Notes: a model not told the origin generated them from the letters alone. A stretch of DNA of 12,310 nt from a bacterium UBP3_UBA6266 (GCA_002440765.1 DJVC01000080.1:1-12310); one strand, 5' to 3'. Shown: positions 1-6,957, counted from the first letter of the stretch. A program made the numbers and translations.

Positions 1-621
1 TCCCATACCGTATCTTTCCCGAGAATTGAACCTGCGATAAATTCACCTGTTTCGGGTAATACGCGGTTCAAGGTAAGCGATGATGATTTTAAAAAAATCA
101 TTACCGTTATCCGCCTGGCGATTCCGTATACCGGAATGATAATAACCGCCAGGGAAAGCGCGGCGTTAAGAAGAGCGACATTGGGAATGGGCGTAACGCA
201 GACAGATGCGTCAACAAGGATAGGAATAGGCGCTTACAGTGAGAGTTATGACAAACAGGAGGAAGCAAGACAGCAGTTTATTCTCGGGGACACAAGGAGC
301 CTGGATGAGGTTATAAGGGAATTTTCCCGGATGGGGTACATAACTTCTTTTTGTACCGCAGGCTACAGATGCGGCAGGACCGGTAAATGCATTATGGAAC
401 TTTTAAGAAGCGGACAGGAGGGTAGATTCTGCAAGCTTAACGCTGTTCTTACATTCAGGGAATGGCTTGACGATTTTGCCGGTGAGGAAACCCGGCGGGC
501 AGGGGAGGAAGTTATAGAAAAGGAAATCAGGGAGATAGAAGAAAAAGTACCTGCTTTTTATTCCCGGCTGGTTGAATATTATGAAAGGATTAAAAAAGGG
601 GAAAGGGACCTTTATTTTTAG
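1..621 (+). CDS. hydG: [FeFe]-hydrogenase maturase HydG, C-terminal part (5' end outside window)
   Basis: HydG is a cytoplasmic radical-SAM tyrosine lyase that makes the CO and CN ligands of the H-cluster and delivers them as an Fe(CO)2(CN)-Cys unit. The reading frame is open from base 1, giving 206 C-terminal residues of a protein usually about 470 long; the CX3CX2C SAM-cluster motif lies upstream of the window. Recognisable family blocks are SFPRIEPA, the LAIPYTGMIITARE strand, the RIGIGAY loop, LGDTRSLDEVIRE, SFCTAGYRCGRTG and the end region with CKLNAVLTF. An ATG at 136 is internal, not the start. Oddity: the C-terminal auxiliary-cluster motif CX2CX22C reads Cys (352-354), Gly (361-363), Cys (430-432), so the middle ligand is missing while the outer spacing of 26 residues is kept. 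Two extra Cys lie at 370-372 and 388-390. Its neighbour is a hydrogenase operon, consistent with its role. Family assignment is firm; activity is uncertain. Confidence 0.93.
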   Translation, partial: SHTVSFPRIEPAINSPVSGNTRFKVSDDDFKKIITVIRLAIPYTGMIITARESAALRRATLGMGVTQTDASTRIGIGAYSESYDKQEEARQQFILGDTRSLDEVIREFSRMGYITSFCTAGYRCGRTGKCIMELLRSGQEGRFCKLNAVLTFREWLDDFAGEETRRAGEEVIEKEIREIEEKVPAFYSRLVEYYERIKKGERDLYF

Positions 622-735
622 AGTTAACGCAAGCGCGGGAGACGTAACCGCGCAAGTGTATGTATATCCGCTTTTGCCTCAGGCAGCCTTCCGAAGCCAT
701 GAAAAAATTAAAATGTTTTTTTGTGAATAAGTTAC

Positions 736-764
736 TTGAAATGGGTTTATTTTTAATGTATACT
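736..764 (+). promoter_or_regulatory. Sigma-70-type promoter P1 upstream of the hydrogenase operon
   Basis: A TTGAAA box at 736-741 and a TATACT box at 759-764 are separated by exactly 17 bp. Each differs from the sigma-70 consensus at one position. Transcription would start near 771, giving a leader of roughly 107 nt before the hydC-type gene that contains the Rex operator. Rex bound there could act as a roadblock. A TTGTGAA half-site lies just upstream at 721-727. This is sequence match only. Confidence 0.6.
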
Positions 765-817
765 CTGGCTTTACTTTCTTCTTGAAGGTACTATTCGATT
801 ATTTAAACTGTAGTTTT

Positions 818-846
818 TTGCCAATAATTTTTTTAATATATATTGT
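818..846 (+). promoter_or_regulatory. Possible second promoter P2, -10 box overlapping the Rex operator
   Basis: TTGCCA at 818-823 (5 of 6 to the -35 consensus) is followed after 17 bp by TATTGT at 841-846 (4 of 6 to the -10 consensus). The -10 box lies inside the left arm of the Rex palindrome, the usual place for a repressor that blocks RNA polymerase. The -10 match is weak, so P1 may be the main promoter and this only an accessory one. Confidence 0.35.
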
Positions 847-862
847 GAAAATATTCACAATA
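841..862 (+). promoter_or_regulatory. Rex (NADH/NAD+ sensing repressor) operator
   Basis: There is a perfect 9-bp inverted repeat around a 4-bp spacer. Its core, TTGTGAA-AATA-TTCACAA at 843-860, matches the established Rex operator pattern TTGTGAA-N4-TTCACAA. Rex represses when NADH/NAD+ is low and releases DNA when NADH rises, so hydrogenase synthesis would be switched on when the cell needs to dispose of NADH electrons as H2. The site lies 18 bp before the start codon of the NuoE-like gene and overlaps a possible -10 box. No rex gene is in the window. Confidence 0.85.
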
Positions 863-877
863 AGAAATGGAGGGGTA

Positions 878-1366
878 ATGACAGTTTCATCGAAAATCTC
901 GAAAAAAGAAATAATTAATGAACTCGATAATATTCTTTCGAAAACAAATTTAGAGAGGGAAAATCTCCTTTGTGTCCTTGAGGAACTTGTAAGAAAATTC
1001 GGATATCTGAATGATATTATGGCGGTGGAGGTGGGCAAACGGTTCGGGGTTGATCCCAATGAGATTTACAGTGTCGCTTCGTTTTATGCTTTTCTGCCCG
1101 TGAAAAAAAGCGGGAAGTATAAAATCAGGATATGCCGCACAATATCGTGCAAATTAAAAAACGCCGATAAGATAGTCGAGGCTATAGAAGATGAAATCGG
1201 GATAAAATTCGGCGGCACCACCAAAGATATGAAATTTACCCTCGAGAGAGCTAATTGTCTTGGCATGTGCGACAAGGCGCCCGCGATGCTGATAAATGAT
1301 AAAGTATATACGGAACTTACACCTGAGAAAGCAAAGGAAATTATCAGGTCTTATAAAAATAAATAG
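878..1366 (+). CDS. hydC: NuoE-like [2Fe-2S] subunit of NAD-linked [FeFe]-hydrogenase (HydC type)
   Basis: A 162-residue thioredoxin-fold [2Fe-2S] ferredoxin subunit, related to complex I NuoE, Thermotoga HydC and Desulfovibrio HndA. It passes electrons between the flavin subunit and other clusters in the cytoplasmic complex. All four ligands are present: Cys86 and Cys91 (CRTISC), Cys127 and Cys131 (CLGMC). The N-terminal helical part contains the family segment VDPNEIYSVASFYAFLP. The start at 878 is preceded by GGAGGGG at 869-875, a strong Shine-Dalgarno with rather short spacing. The frame is open further up to a TTG at 782, but that extension would run through the Rex operator and lacks a ribosome site. 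The stop codon overlaps the AGGAGG of the next gene (1365-1370), so translation is probably coupled. It is the first gene of the hydrogenase operon under the Rex operator. The gene symbol follows Thermotoga usage (hndA would be equivalent). Confidence 0.92.
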   Translation: MTVSSKISKKEIINELDNILSKTNLERENLLCVLEELVRKFGYLNDIMAVEVGKRFGVDPNEIYSVASFYAFLPVKKSGKYKIRICRTISCKLKNADKIVEAIEDEIGIKFGGTTKDMKFTLERANCLGMCDKAPAMLINDKVYTELTPEKAKEIIRSYKNK

Positions 1367-1376
1367 GAGGATATTT

Positions 1377-2537
1377 ATGCCGGCAGCAGGGTTTGTGCTT
1401 GAAAAAAGAAAACAGGGTGAAGCTTTGAAAAAAGCTTTTGAGATAAACAGGGCGGAAATTACCGATATGATTAAAGATTCCGGCCTCAAGGGCAGGGGCG
1501 GGGCGGGTTTCCCCACGGGGCTGAAGATGTATTTGTGCGGTGCGGCGGCGGATACGATAAAATATGTTATCTGCAATGCTGATGAAGGGGAACCGGGTAC
1601 TTTTAAAGACAGGGTAATACTTGAAACTGTCCCCGAAAAAGTATTTGAAGGAATGGCTATAACCGCTTACGTGATAGGCGCGAAAGAAGGCATTATTTAT
1701 CTTCGGGGTGAATATGAATATCTGAAAGCCGGGCTTGAAAATACTCTTGACGGGATGAGAAAGAATAATCTTCTCGGCGAAAAAATACTCGGTGGTAATT
1801 TCGATTTCGATATAAAGATAGTTTTGGGAGCCGGAGCTTATGTCTGCGGGGAAGAAACAGCCCTTATTGAATCACTTGAAGGAAAAAGAGGCGAAGCCAA
1901 GAATAAACCGCCGTTTCCGGTGAGCAGCGGGTTATTCTGCCACCCGACCCTGGTAAGTAATGTCGAGACATTCTGCAACATACCTCATATCGTTACGGAG
2001 GGAGCGCAGTGGTTTAAAAACATTGGTTCAGAAAAATCAGCGGGGACAAAACTGGTCAGTGTTTCCGGGGATGTGAAAAAACCGGGAGTTTATGAAATCC
2101 CCTTTGGTATGAAGGTAAAAGACCTGCTGAAACTTGTGGAAGCCGGCAATACGAAAGCCGTGGATATCGGGGGAGCGTCCGGAATAGTGATTCCTGAGTC
2201 ACAGTTTGACAGGGAAATATCGTTTGAAGATATTCCCACCGGCGGCTCTGTTATCGTATTCGACAAAACGAGAAAAATGATTGATGTAATGGAAAATTTC
2301 ATGGAGTTTTTCCTTGATGAATCATGCGGCCAGTGCACTCCGTGCAGAGAGGGAACTAAATATTTTGTAGATGCCGTTGAAAAGATAAAAAACGGCAGGA
2401 TTACGGATCAGGAATTAAAAAATCTCCGTGATATTTCCAATTGCATGAAACTTACAAGTAAATGCGGCCTCGGTCAGTCATCCACGAATGCTTTTATCAG
2501 CATTCTTGATAATTTTAAAGAAGAATTATTGTCTTAA
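1377..2537 (+). CDS. hydB: NuoF-like FMN/NADH-binding subunit of NAD-linked [FeFe]-hydrogenase (HydB type, short form)
   Basis: A 386-residue flavoprotein subunit that exchanges electrons with NAD(H). The glycine-rich FMN loop GRGGAGFPTG is at about residues 38-48, NADEGEPGTFKDR follows, then GAGAYVCGEETALIESLEG for nucleotide binding. The N3-type [4Fe-4S] ligands are Cys317, Cys320, Cys323 (SCGQCTPCREGT) and Cys363 (SKCGLGQS). The start at 1377 has a perfect AGGAGG 6 nt upstream; an in-frame ATG at 1296 lies inside the previous gene and is rejected. Oddity: Thermotoga HydB and Desulfovibrio HndC carry an N-terminal [2Fe-2S] thioredoxin-like domain and a C-terminal two-cluster ferredoxin domain (about 600 residues in all). 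Both are absent here, leaving a bare NuoF core. There is no frameshift evidence; the ends are clean. This may mean simple NADH-H2 exchange rather than flavin-based bifurcation, which is inference. Confidence 0.92.
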   Translation: MPAAGFVLEKRKQGEALKKAFEINRAEITDMIKDSGLKGRGGAGFPTGLKMYLCGAAADTIKYVICNADEGEPGTFKDRVILETVPEKVFEGMAITAYVIGAKEGIIYLRGEYEYLKAGLENTLDGMRKNNLLGEKILGGNFDFDIKIVLGAGAYVCGEETALIESLEGKRGEAKNKPPFPVSSGLFCHPTLVSNVETFCNIPHIVTEGAQWFKNIGSEKSAGTKLVSVSGDVKKPGVYEIPFGMKVKDLLKLVEAGNTKAVDIGGASGIVIPESQFDREISFEDIPTGGSVIVFDKTRKMIDVMENFMEFFLDESCGQCTPCREGTKYFVDAVEKIKNGRITDQELKNLRDISNCMKLTSKCGLGQSSTNAFISILDNFKEELLS

Positions 2538-2563
2538 ATAAGATTTGAAAGGAGAAAGAGTTA

Positions 2564-4345
2564 ATGGATATTTATATAAATGGGAAGAAATGCAAAGCGG
2601 TTCAGGGGGAGACTATTCTTGAAATTGCGGGAAAAAACGGTGTAAGGATCCCGACGCTTTGTTACCACAGCGACTTATGTCTTGCCGGCAATTGCAGAAT
2701 TTGTGTTGTAGATGTAGACGGAGCAAGAACATTACAGACTGCCTGCACCGCCATGGCTTCAAACGGGATGAAAATCTGGACAAACACTCCCAGAGTGATT
2801 AAAGCCAGGAAAATGAATATACAGCTTCTTCTGGGCAGCCATTTCGGGGAATGTTATACCTGTCCCAGAAACAACAACTGCGAACTTTTGAAACTTGCCG
2901 AAGAATACGGCATTGAAGAATTGCCCTTCCCTAAAAAAGGCAAAAGAACCGGAGCGCTTGAAATAACTCCTTCTATTACAAGAGATCCCGATAAATGTAT
3001 TATGTGCGGAAGATGTGTTCGTACCTGCGAAGAGCTGCAGGGTGTCCACGCGGTGAAACCGGTCGGCAGAAGCAATGATATACATATAGGGACTTTCTTC
3101 AATCAGGGGCTTATGCATACTTCCTGTACTATGTGCGGACAGTGTATTAACCGCTGCCCCACAGGAGCTCTTTATGAAACATCATGTGTCCAGCCTGTCT
3201 GGGATGCTCTGGCGGATCCGGATAAATATGTCGTAGTCCAGACAGCGCCCGCGGTAAGAGCTGCTCTCGGGGAAGAATTCGGTATGGAACCCGGATCAAG
3301 AGTGACGGGGAAAATGGTTGCCGGATTGAGAAGATTGGGTTTTAACAAGGTTTTTGATACCCAGTTTACGGCGGATCTTACCATTATTGAAGAAGGGACG
3401 GAATTCCTTACAAGGCTCAAGAGGACACTTGTAAACAAGGAAAAGGGATTGCTTCCTATGACCACAAGCTGTTCACCGGGATGGATTAAATATATAGAGC
3501 ATTTTTATCCAGAGCTTTTGACACATGTATCCACTTGTAAAAGTCCGCAGCAGATGTTCGGGCCGCTTGCCAAAACATATTTTGCGGAAAAAGAAGGGAT
3601 AAATCCTGCCAAAATGATAACAGTTTCCATAATGCCCTGTGTTGCCAAGAAGTATGAAGCGGATAGACCTGAAATGAATGCCAGCGGGTACAAAGACGTG
3701 GATTATGTCCTTACCACGCGCGAACTTGCGAAAATGATGAAAATGGCCGGCCTTGACCTGAAAGATATGCCCGTTGAGGAATATGATAATCCCTTCGGTA
3801 TATCGACCGGAGCCGCCGTAATTTTCGGGGCTACAGGAGGTGTTATGGAAGCGGCATTGAGGACTGTGTATGAGATAGTGACCGGCAGGGAAATTCCGTT
3901 TAAGAATCTGGATATTACCCCTGTCAGGGGAATGGAAGATGTGAAAGAGGCGGGAATAACTATAGAAGGGGTAAAGGAAGAGTATAAATTTCTCGAAGGA
4001 GCAAAGGTCAAGGTTGCGGTTGCCCATTCATTAAGCGCCGCGAAGAAAGTGATGGATAAGGTGAGAAGCGGTGAAGCCGATTATCATTTCATTGAAATTA
4101 TGGCGTGTCCTGGAGGCTGCCTGGGCGGCGGAGGACAGCCTATCCCCACAAGCCCCGAAATAAGAAAAGCCCGCGCCAGGGCAATTTATGAAGAAGATGA
4201 AGCTATGACCATAAGAAAATCCCATGAAAACCCGGCGATAAAAAAACTTTATGAGGATTTTCTGGAAAAACCGAACAGCCATAAGGCTCATGAACTTTTG
4301 CATACGCATTATCTAAAGAGAAAAAGATTTGATAAAGTGAAATAA
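2564..4345 (+). CDS. hydA: Catalytic subunit of NAD-linked [FeFe]-hydrogenase (HydA type)
   Basis: A 593-residue cytoplasmic enzyme for 2H+ + 2e- <-> H2. Domains in order: plant-type [2Fe-2S] (Cys33, 44, 47, 61); His-ligated [4Fe-4S] (His93, Cys97, 100, 106); two [4Fe-4S] clusters (Cys145, 148, 151, 155 and Cys188, 191, 194, 198); then the H-cluster domain with L1 TSCSPGW (301-307), L2 MPCVAKK (Cys359) and L3 MACPGGCLGGGGQP (Cys515, Cys519). Its layout matches Clostridium pasteurianum CpI, with no additional C-terminal [2Fe-2S] domain as in Thermotoga HydA. Proton-path residues Glu277, Glu280, Cys303 and Ser323 align with CpI Glu279, Glu282, Cys299 and Ser319. Oddity: the residue aligned with H-cluster ligand Cys300 is Ser304. 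AAAGGAG at 2548-2554 sits 9 nt before the start, and the gap to hydB is 26 nt, so it belongs to the same operon. It depends on HydE/F/G for its cofactor. No terminator is visible after it. Confidence 0.95.
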   Translation: MDIYINGKKCKAVQGETILEIAGKNGVRIPTLCYHSDLCLAGNCRICVVDVDGARTLQTACTAMASNGMKIWTNTPRVIKARKMNIQLLLGSHFGECYTCPRNNNCELLKLAEEYGIEELPFPKKGKRTGALEITPSITRDPDKCIMCGRCVRTCEELQGVHAVKPVGRSNDIHIGTFFNQGLMHTSCTMCGQCINRCPTGALYETSCVQPVWDALADPDKYVVVQTAPAVRAALGEEFGMEPGSRVTGKMVAGLRRLGFNKVFDTQFTADLTIIEEGTEFLTRLKRTLVNKEKGLLPMTTSCSPGWIKYIEHFYPELLTHVSTCKSPQQMFGPLAKTYFAEKEGINPAKMITVSIMPCVAKKYEADRPEMNASGYKDVDYVLTTRELAKMMKMAGLDLKDMPVEEYDNPFGISTGAAVIFGATGGVMEAALRTVYEIVTGREIPFKNLDITPVRGMEDVKEAGITIEGVKEEYKFLEGAKVKVAVAHSLSAAKKVMDKVRSGEADYHFIEIMACPGGCLGGGGQPIPTSPEIRKARARAIYEEDEAMTIRKSHENPAIKKLYEDFLEKPNSHKAHELLHTHYLKRKRFDKVK

Positions 4346-4493
4346 TACGACTTGCAGGCAGCCGGACCGTTTTCCGAATACGGATGCGGTTCACTCTGTT
4401 CGCCCCGGAAAATCGCGGACCTTCCTAAAACTTGTGGGAAAATCTTTTGATTTATGGTATTGATATATATGTTACGGAAGGGGGAATGGTTTT

Positions 4494-4757
4494 ATGGACA
4501 GGACTTTATTGATAGTGCTGATTGATAAGAGGAAGGAATCTGCCGTTACGGCTCAGAAAATCCTTACCGAGTGGGGCTGCATGATAAAAACAAGGCTTGG
4601 GATACATGACGGGCTGCTTGATGATTGTTCAAACAGCGGTTTGATTATTCTGGAACTTGTGGGGCAGAAACAGAAAAAGGATGAACTCGCCAGGAAACTC
4701 AATCTTCTGGAAGGAGTTCAGGCAAAGATGGTTGAGTTGAGCCTAAAAGACAAGTAA
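4494..4757 (+). CDS. TM1266-family small protein (putative iron-only hydrogenase system regulator)
   Basis: An 87-residue protein resembling the TM1266 family, small ACT/NikR-like alpha-beta proteins found beside [FeFe]-hydrogenase and HydEFG genes and annotated as 'iron-only hydrogenase system regulator'. Visible features: an initial beta strand (LLIVLIDKR), a helix with SAVTAQKILTEWG, then TRLGIHDG, a strand LIILELVG, a helix of charged residues, and a closing segment LEGVQAKMVELSL. This is the beta-alpha-beta-beta-alpha-beta pattern expected of the fold. The position just after hydA supports the assignment. GGAAGGGGG at 4476-4484 serves as ribosome site 9 nt before the ATG. No DNA-binding domain is visible, so any regulatory role would be by ligand or protein contact. 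Family call rests on pattern plus context. Confidence 0.75.
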   Translation: MDRTLLIVLIDKRKESAVTAQKILTEWGCMIKTRLGIHDGLLDDCSNSGLIILELVGQKQKKDELARKLNLLEGVQAKMVELSLKDK

Positions 4758-4761
4758 ATAT

Positions 4762-5685
4762 ATGAGTTTTGTGAAAAACCATATAAATCTATTTACGGCC
4801 GTTTTTTTCGCGGTTTTTTCCGCGGCGTATGCGGAGGAGCAGATCCTGAATGAACCTGATGTTGATGTCGGGGCCGCGGAACCTTTGATTGCGTCACAAA
4901 CCGCGAATACCGATTATGAACTTATTGCTATCCCCCGGGGCGATATAACCGAAACAGAATACATACTGCTTCTGACAAAAATCAGGGAAATTTCCGATAA
5001 TATTCCGCGTGACAAGGTATTAATGCAGAATGGAATAACCATGGAAGGCAGGATACTTGAAGAGAATACAGAGTACCTGAAGATATCCGTTAATTCAAAC
5101 CTCATGAGAATTTTTAAGGACAGGATAAAAGAGATAACCCCGATGTCCGAAGAGGACAAGGAAAAACTTATATATCTTTATAACAAGAAAGCGGAATTGG
5201 TAAATAGTTTTGATAGACAGCAGCAGGCGAAAGGACTGGTGAAGTTTAAAGGGAGATGGATAACCAGGGAAGAGAAAAAAGAGAAAGAAATCGGGGCTAT
5301 AAGAAGAAAAGCGGAACTAAAGGCGGAACGGGCGAAAAAGCTCAGGGATACAAACAGGCGGTTGACAGCGGAAGAAAGCAGTGACTATCTGTCGGATACC
5401 CTTGATGAACTTATATGGGACGACCCTGAAAATCCACCCTTCAGAAACGCGAAAGACGCTGAAACTGTGGGTAATAAACTGCTTGAAATCAGCAAAAGAG
5501 TAAGCAGAGGTTATTATTCATGTATGAAATTGTATTTTAAAGCCATAGACTTTTATATAAAAGCAAAAAACTCTCCTACAGCCAGCACACAAAAAAGATA
5601 TCTTAAAGAAGCGAACAAAATCTGGCAATCGGCGGAAACCGACAGAAGAAATGTTGATGAGACCATCAGCGCGTCAGAAAATTAA
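4762..5685 (+). CDS. Exported protein of unknown function, charged and helix-rich
   Basis: A 307-residue protein I do not recognise. Residues 1-24 look like a Sec signal peptide: a Lys/His-bearing start, a hydrophobic stretch LFTAVFFAVFSA and a probable signal peptidase I site AYA-EE. The mature part has a beta-rich segment at about 89-125 (DKVLMQNGITMEGRILEENTE and what follows), which reads like a small SH3-like or barrel module. Next is GLVKFKGRWITREEKKEKE, a motif reminiscent of short modules in exported proteins of Planctomycetes-like bacteria. A strongly charged, probably coiled-coil helix covers about 170-205, and a helical C-terminal region with Tyr/Lys-rich repeats follows. The gene starts 4 nt after the TM1266-like stop and has no clear Shine-Dalgarno, so coupling to the upstream gene is likely. 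Whether it serves the hydrogenase or only shares its transcript is unknown. Start choice rests on the signal peptide. Confidence 0.75.
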   Translation: MSFVKNHINLFTAVFFAVFSAAYAEEQILNEPDVDVGAAEPLIASQTANTDYELIAIPRGDITETEYILLLTKIREISDNIPRDKVLMQNGITMEGRILEENTEYLKISVNSNLMRIFKDRIKEITPMSEEDKEKLIYLYNKKAELVNSFDRQQQAKGLVKFKGRWITREEKKEKEIGAIRRKAELKAERAKKLRDTNRRLTAEESSDYLSDTLDELIWDDPENPPFRNAKDAETVGNKLLEISKRVSRGYYSCMKLYFKAIDFYIKAKNSPTASTQKRYLKEANKIWQSAETDRRNVDETISASEN

Positions 5686-5757
5686 GCCCGGCCCAGAAAA
5701 ATATTCGAGCATTTTCGGTTTTCCCGTGTCTAACCCTGATATATATCCGTATTCATT

Positions 5758-6957
5758 ATGAAAAAACAGACTAAATACGCAAAAAAACATATATTATTGC
5801 GTCTTGCAGTATCTTTCCTCGTGATTTTCTGCCTGACGTCCGGTGTTCTGTACATATATTTTACCGATATATTCAGGAATTTCGTTGTTTCCAGGATATA
5901 TGACAAAACAAGCCTCGATATAAGATTTGATGATTTTAGATTGAAAATTATTACAGGGGAAATAGAGATCGAGAATATAAGACTGATAGATGTGAATTTC
6001 GGCAGAGACCCTTTTTTTACGGCGGACAGCATCAAAGCCGGACTAAACCTTCGGGCTTTGATGTCAGGACATTTATGGATTAATTATGCGACTGTGAAAA
6101 AGCCCGTTTTAAAAGTCGAAAGAAACAGGGAAAAAGCAATAAATATTGTTGAGATTAAGAAAAGACTGAGTTCTTATGCAGGGGAAGAATCGGGAAGAAT
6201 TAATCTTCGGGGTCTGCAGATCGGAACGCTGAAGATTGATGAAGGCATTGTCCGGTTTAAGGACGATTTGCCCGAAAAACAATTCAGTATGGATCTGGAA
6301 GATATCAATCTCGTTCTGGAAAAGTTTTATTTGCCGCTTCCCGCGGAAGATAAATATGCTGAATTGACCCTTGATGCCGGTATAGGGGATTCGGAAAGGT
6401 CAAAAATACACATATGCGGGAAATTCAATCCCTCGGCTATTGTGAAAAATTTTGAGATTGATATACATCTGGACAATATTGTGCTTAACCGGTTCAGCCC
6501 TTATTATAATCCGGCTTCACCTATAATTATAGATAGCGGAGAAATGTCCGTTTTTTGCAGGGGCGCGTGCCGGAACGAGGAACTTGTGGGCGGCGGTTAT
6601 ATAGAATTGAAAGAAGTTGCCGTGAGGGCAAAAGAAGGTCTTATTTCGCAAAAGCTTTTTGGTGTTGCCGCGGAAAAGGTTGTGACGCACATATCGGAAC
6701 ATAAGGATATGAAATTCTATTATACTTTAACGGGCAATATATCCGACCCGCAGGTCAGGCTTGCTCCGGGCAGTGAAAAAGTGATAATAAATTCCATTCT
6801 CAATGCCCTTGATATTCCGCTTAAAGCCGCCGGCAGTATAAAAGAAGGCATTGATATTACCGGAGAGAACATCTCAAACGGCGTGAAAAAGATAAAAGAT
6901 AAAATATCCGATACCGTAAACGGGGTTGTTGATTACATAAAGCCCGGTCGGGAATAG
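5758..6957 (+). CDS. AsmA/DUF748-like membrane-anchored envelope protein
   Basis: A 399-residue protein with a basic N-terminus, a single membrane segment at about residues 11-33 and a long beta-rich periplasmic part. The segment IRFDDFRLKIITGEIEIENIRLIDVN, followed by FFTADSIKAGLNLRALMSGHLWINYATVKKPVLKVER, is the typical AsmA/DUF748 opening, in which alternating strands build a hydrophobic groove. Later blocks (LQIGTLKIDEGIVRFKDD, YYTLTGNISDPQVRLAP) match the same repeat style. The C-terminus is an amphipathic helical tail (about 345-395). Related proteins shorter than TamB are linked to lipid transfer or outer-membrane homeostasis in diderm bacteria; the specific role here is inference. It lies 72 nt after the exported protein gene, with no strong ribosome site and no obvious promoter between them. 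It supports a two-membrane cell envelope. Confidence 0.7.
   Translation: MKKQTKYAKKHILLRLAVSFLVIFCLTSGVLYIYFTDIFRNFVVSRIYDKTSLDIRFDDFRLKIITGEIEIENIRLIDVNFGRDPFFTADSIKAGLNLRALMSGHLWINYATVKKPVLKVERNREKAINIVEIKKRLSSYAGEESGRINLRGLQIGTLKIDEGIVRFKDDLPEKQFSMDLEDINLVLEKFYLPLPAEDKYAELTLDAGIGDSERSKIHICGKFNPSAIVKNFEIDIHLDNIVLNRFSPYYNPASPIIIDSGEMSVFCRGACRNEELVGGGYIELKEVAVRAKEGLISQKLFGVAAEKVVTHISEHKDMKFYYTLTGNISDPQVRLAPGSEKVIINSILNALDIPLKAAGSIKEGIDITGENISNGVKKIKDKISDTVNGVVDYIKPGRE

Noticed and set aside
633..653. Hairpin GCGCGG / CCGCGC shortly after the hydG stop
   Set aside because: The 6-bp stem is GC-rich but no T run follows, so it is not a convincing intrinsic terminator. No known riboswitch pattern was recognised around it.
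721..727. TTGTGAA half-site of the Rex pattern upstream of P1
   Set aside because: The matching right arm is missing (TTACTTG instead of TTCACAA), so it is only a half-site and could be chance.
699..785. A 28-codon ORF beginning MKKLKCFFVNK between hydG and the hydrogenase operon
   Set aside because: It has no ribosome site and overlaps the P1 promoter, and it has no sign of coding constraint. A start by chance in AT-rich DNA is more likely.
782..877. Upstream extension of the NuoE-like gene from a TTG start
   Set aside because: It would translate the Rex operator and promoter region, and it lacks a ribosome site, whereas the ATG at 878 has GGAGGGG just before it.
1296..1376. Upstream ATG for the NuoF-like gene
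   Set aside because: It would overlap the NuoE-like gene by 71 nt without a ribosome site; the ATG at 1377 has a perfect AGGAGG and fits the family N-terminus.
3473..4027. Long antisense open frame of 184 codons across the H-cluster domain of hydA
   Set aside because: It lies wholly opposite a well-supported conserved gene and shows no recognisable protein features, so it is a shadow frame.
4365..4420. Hairpin TTTTCCG / CGGAAAA after hydA
   Set aside because: The loop is about 29 nt and no T run follows; it is not a credible terminator.
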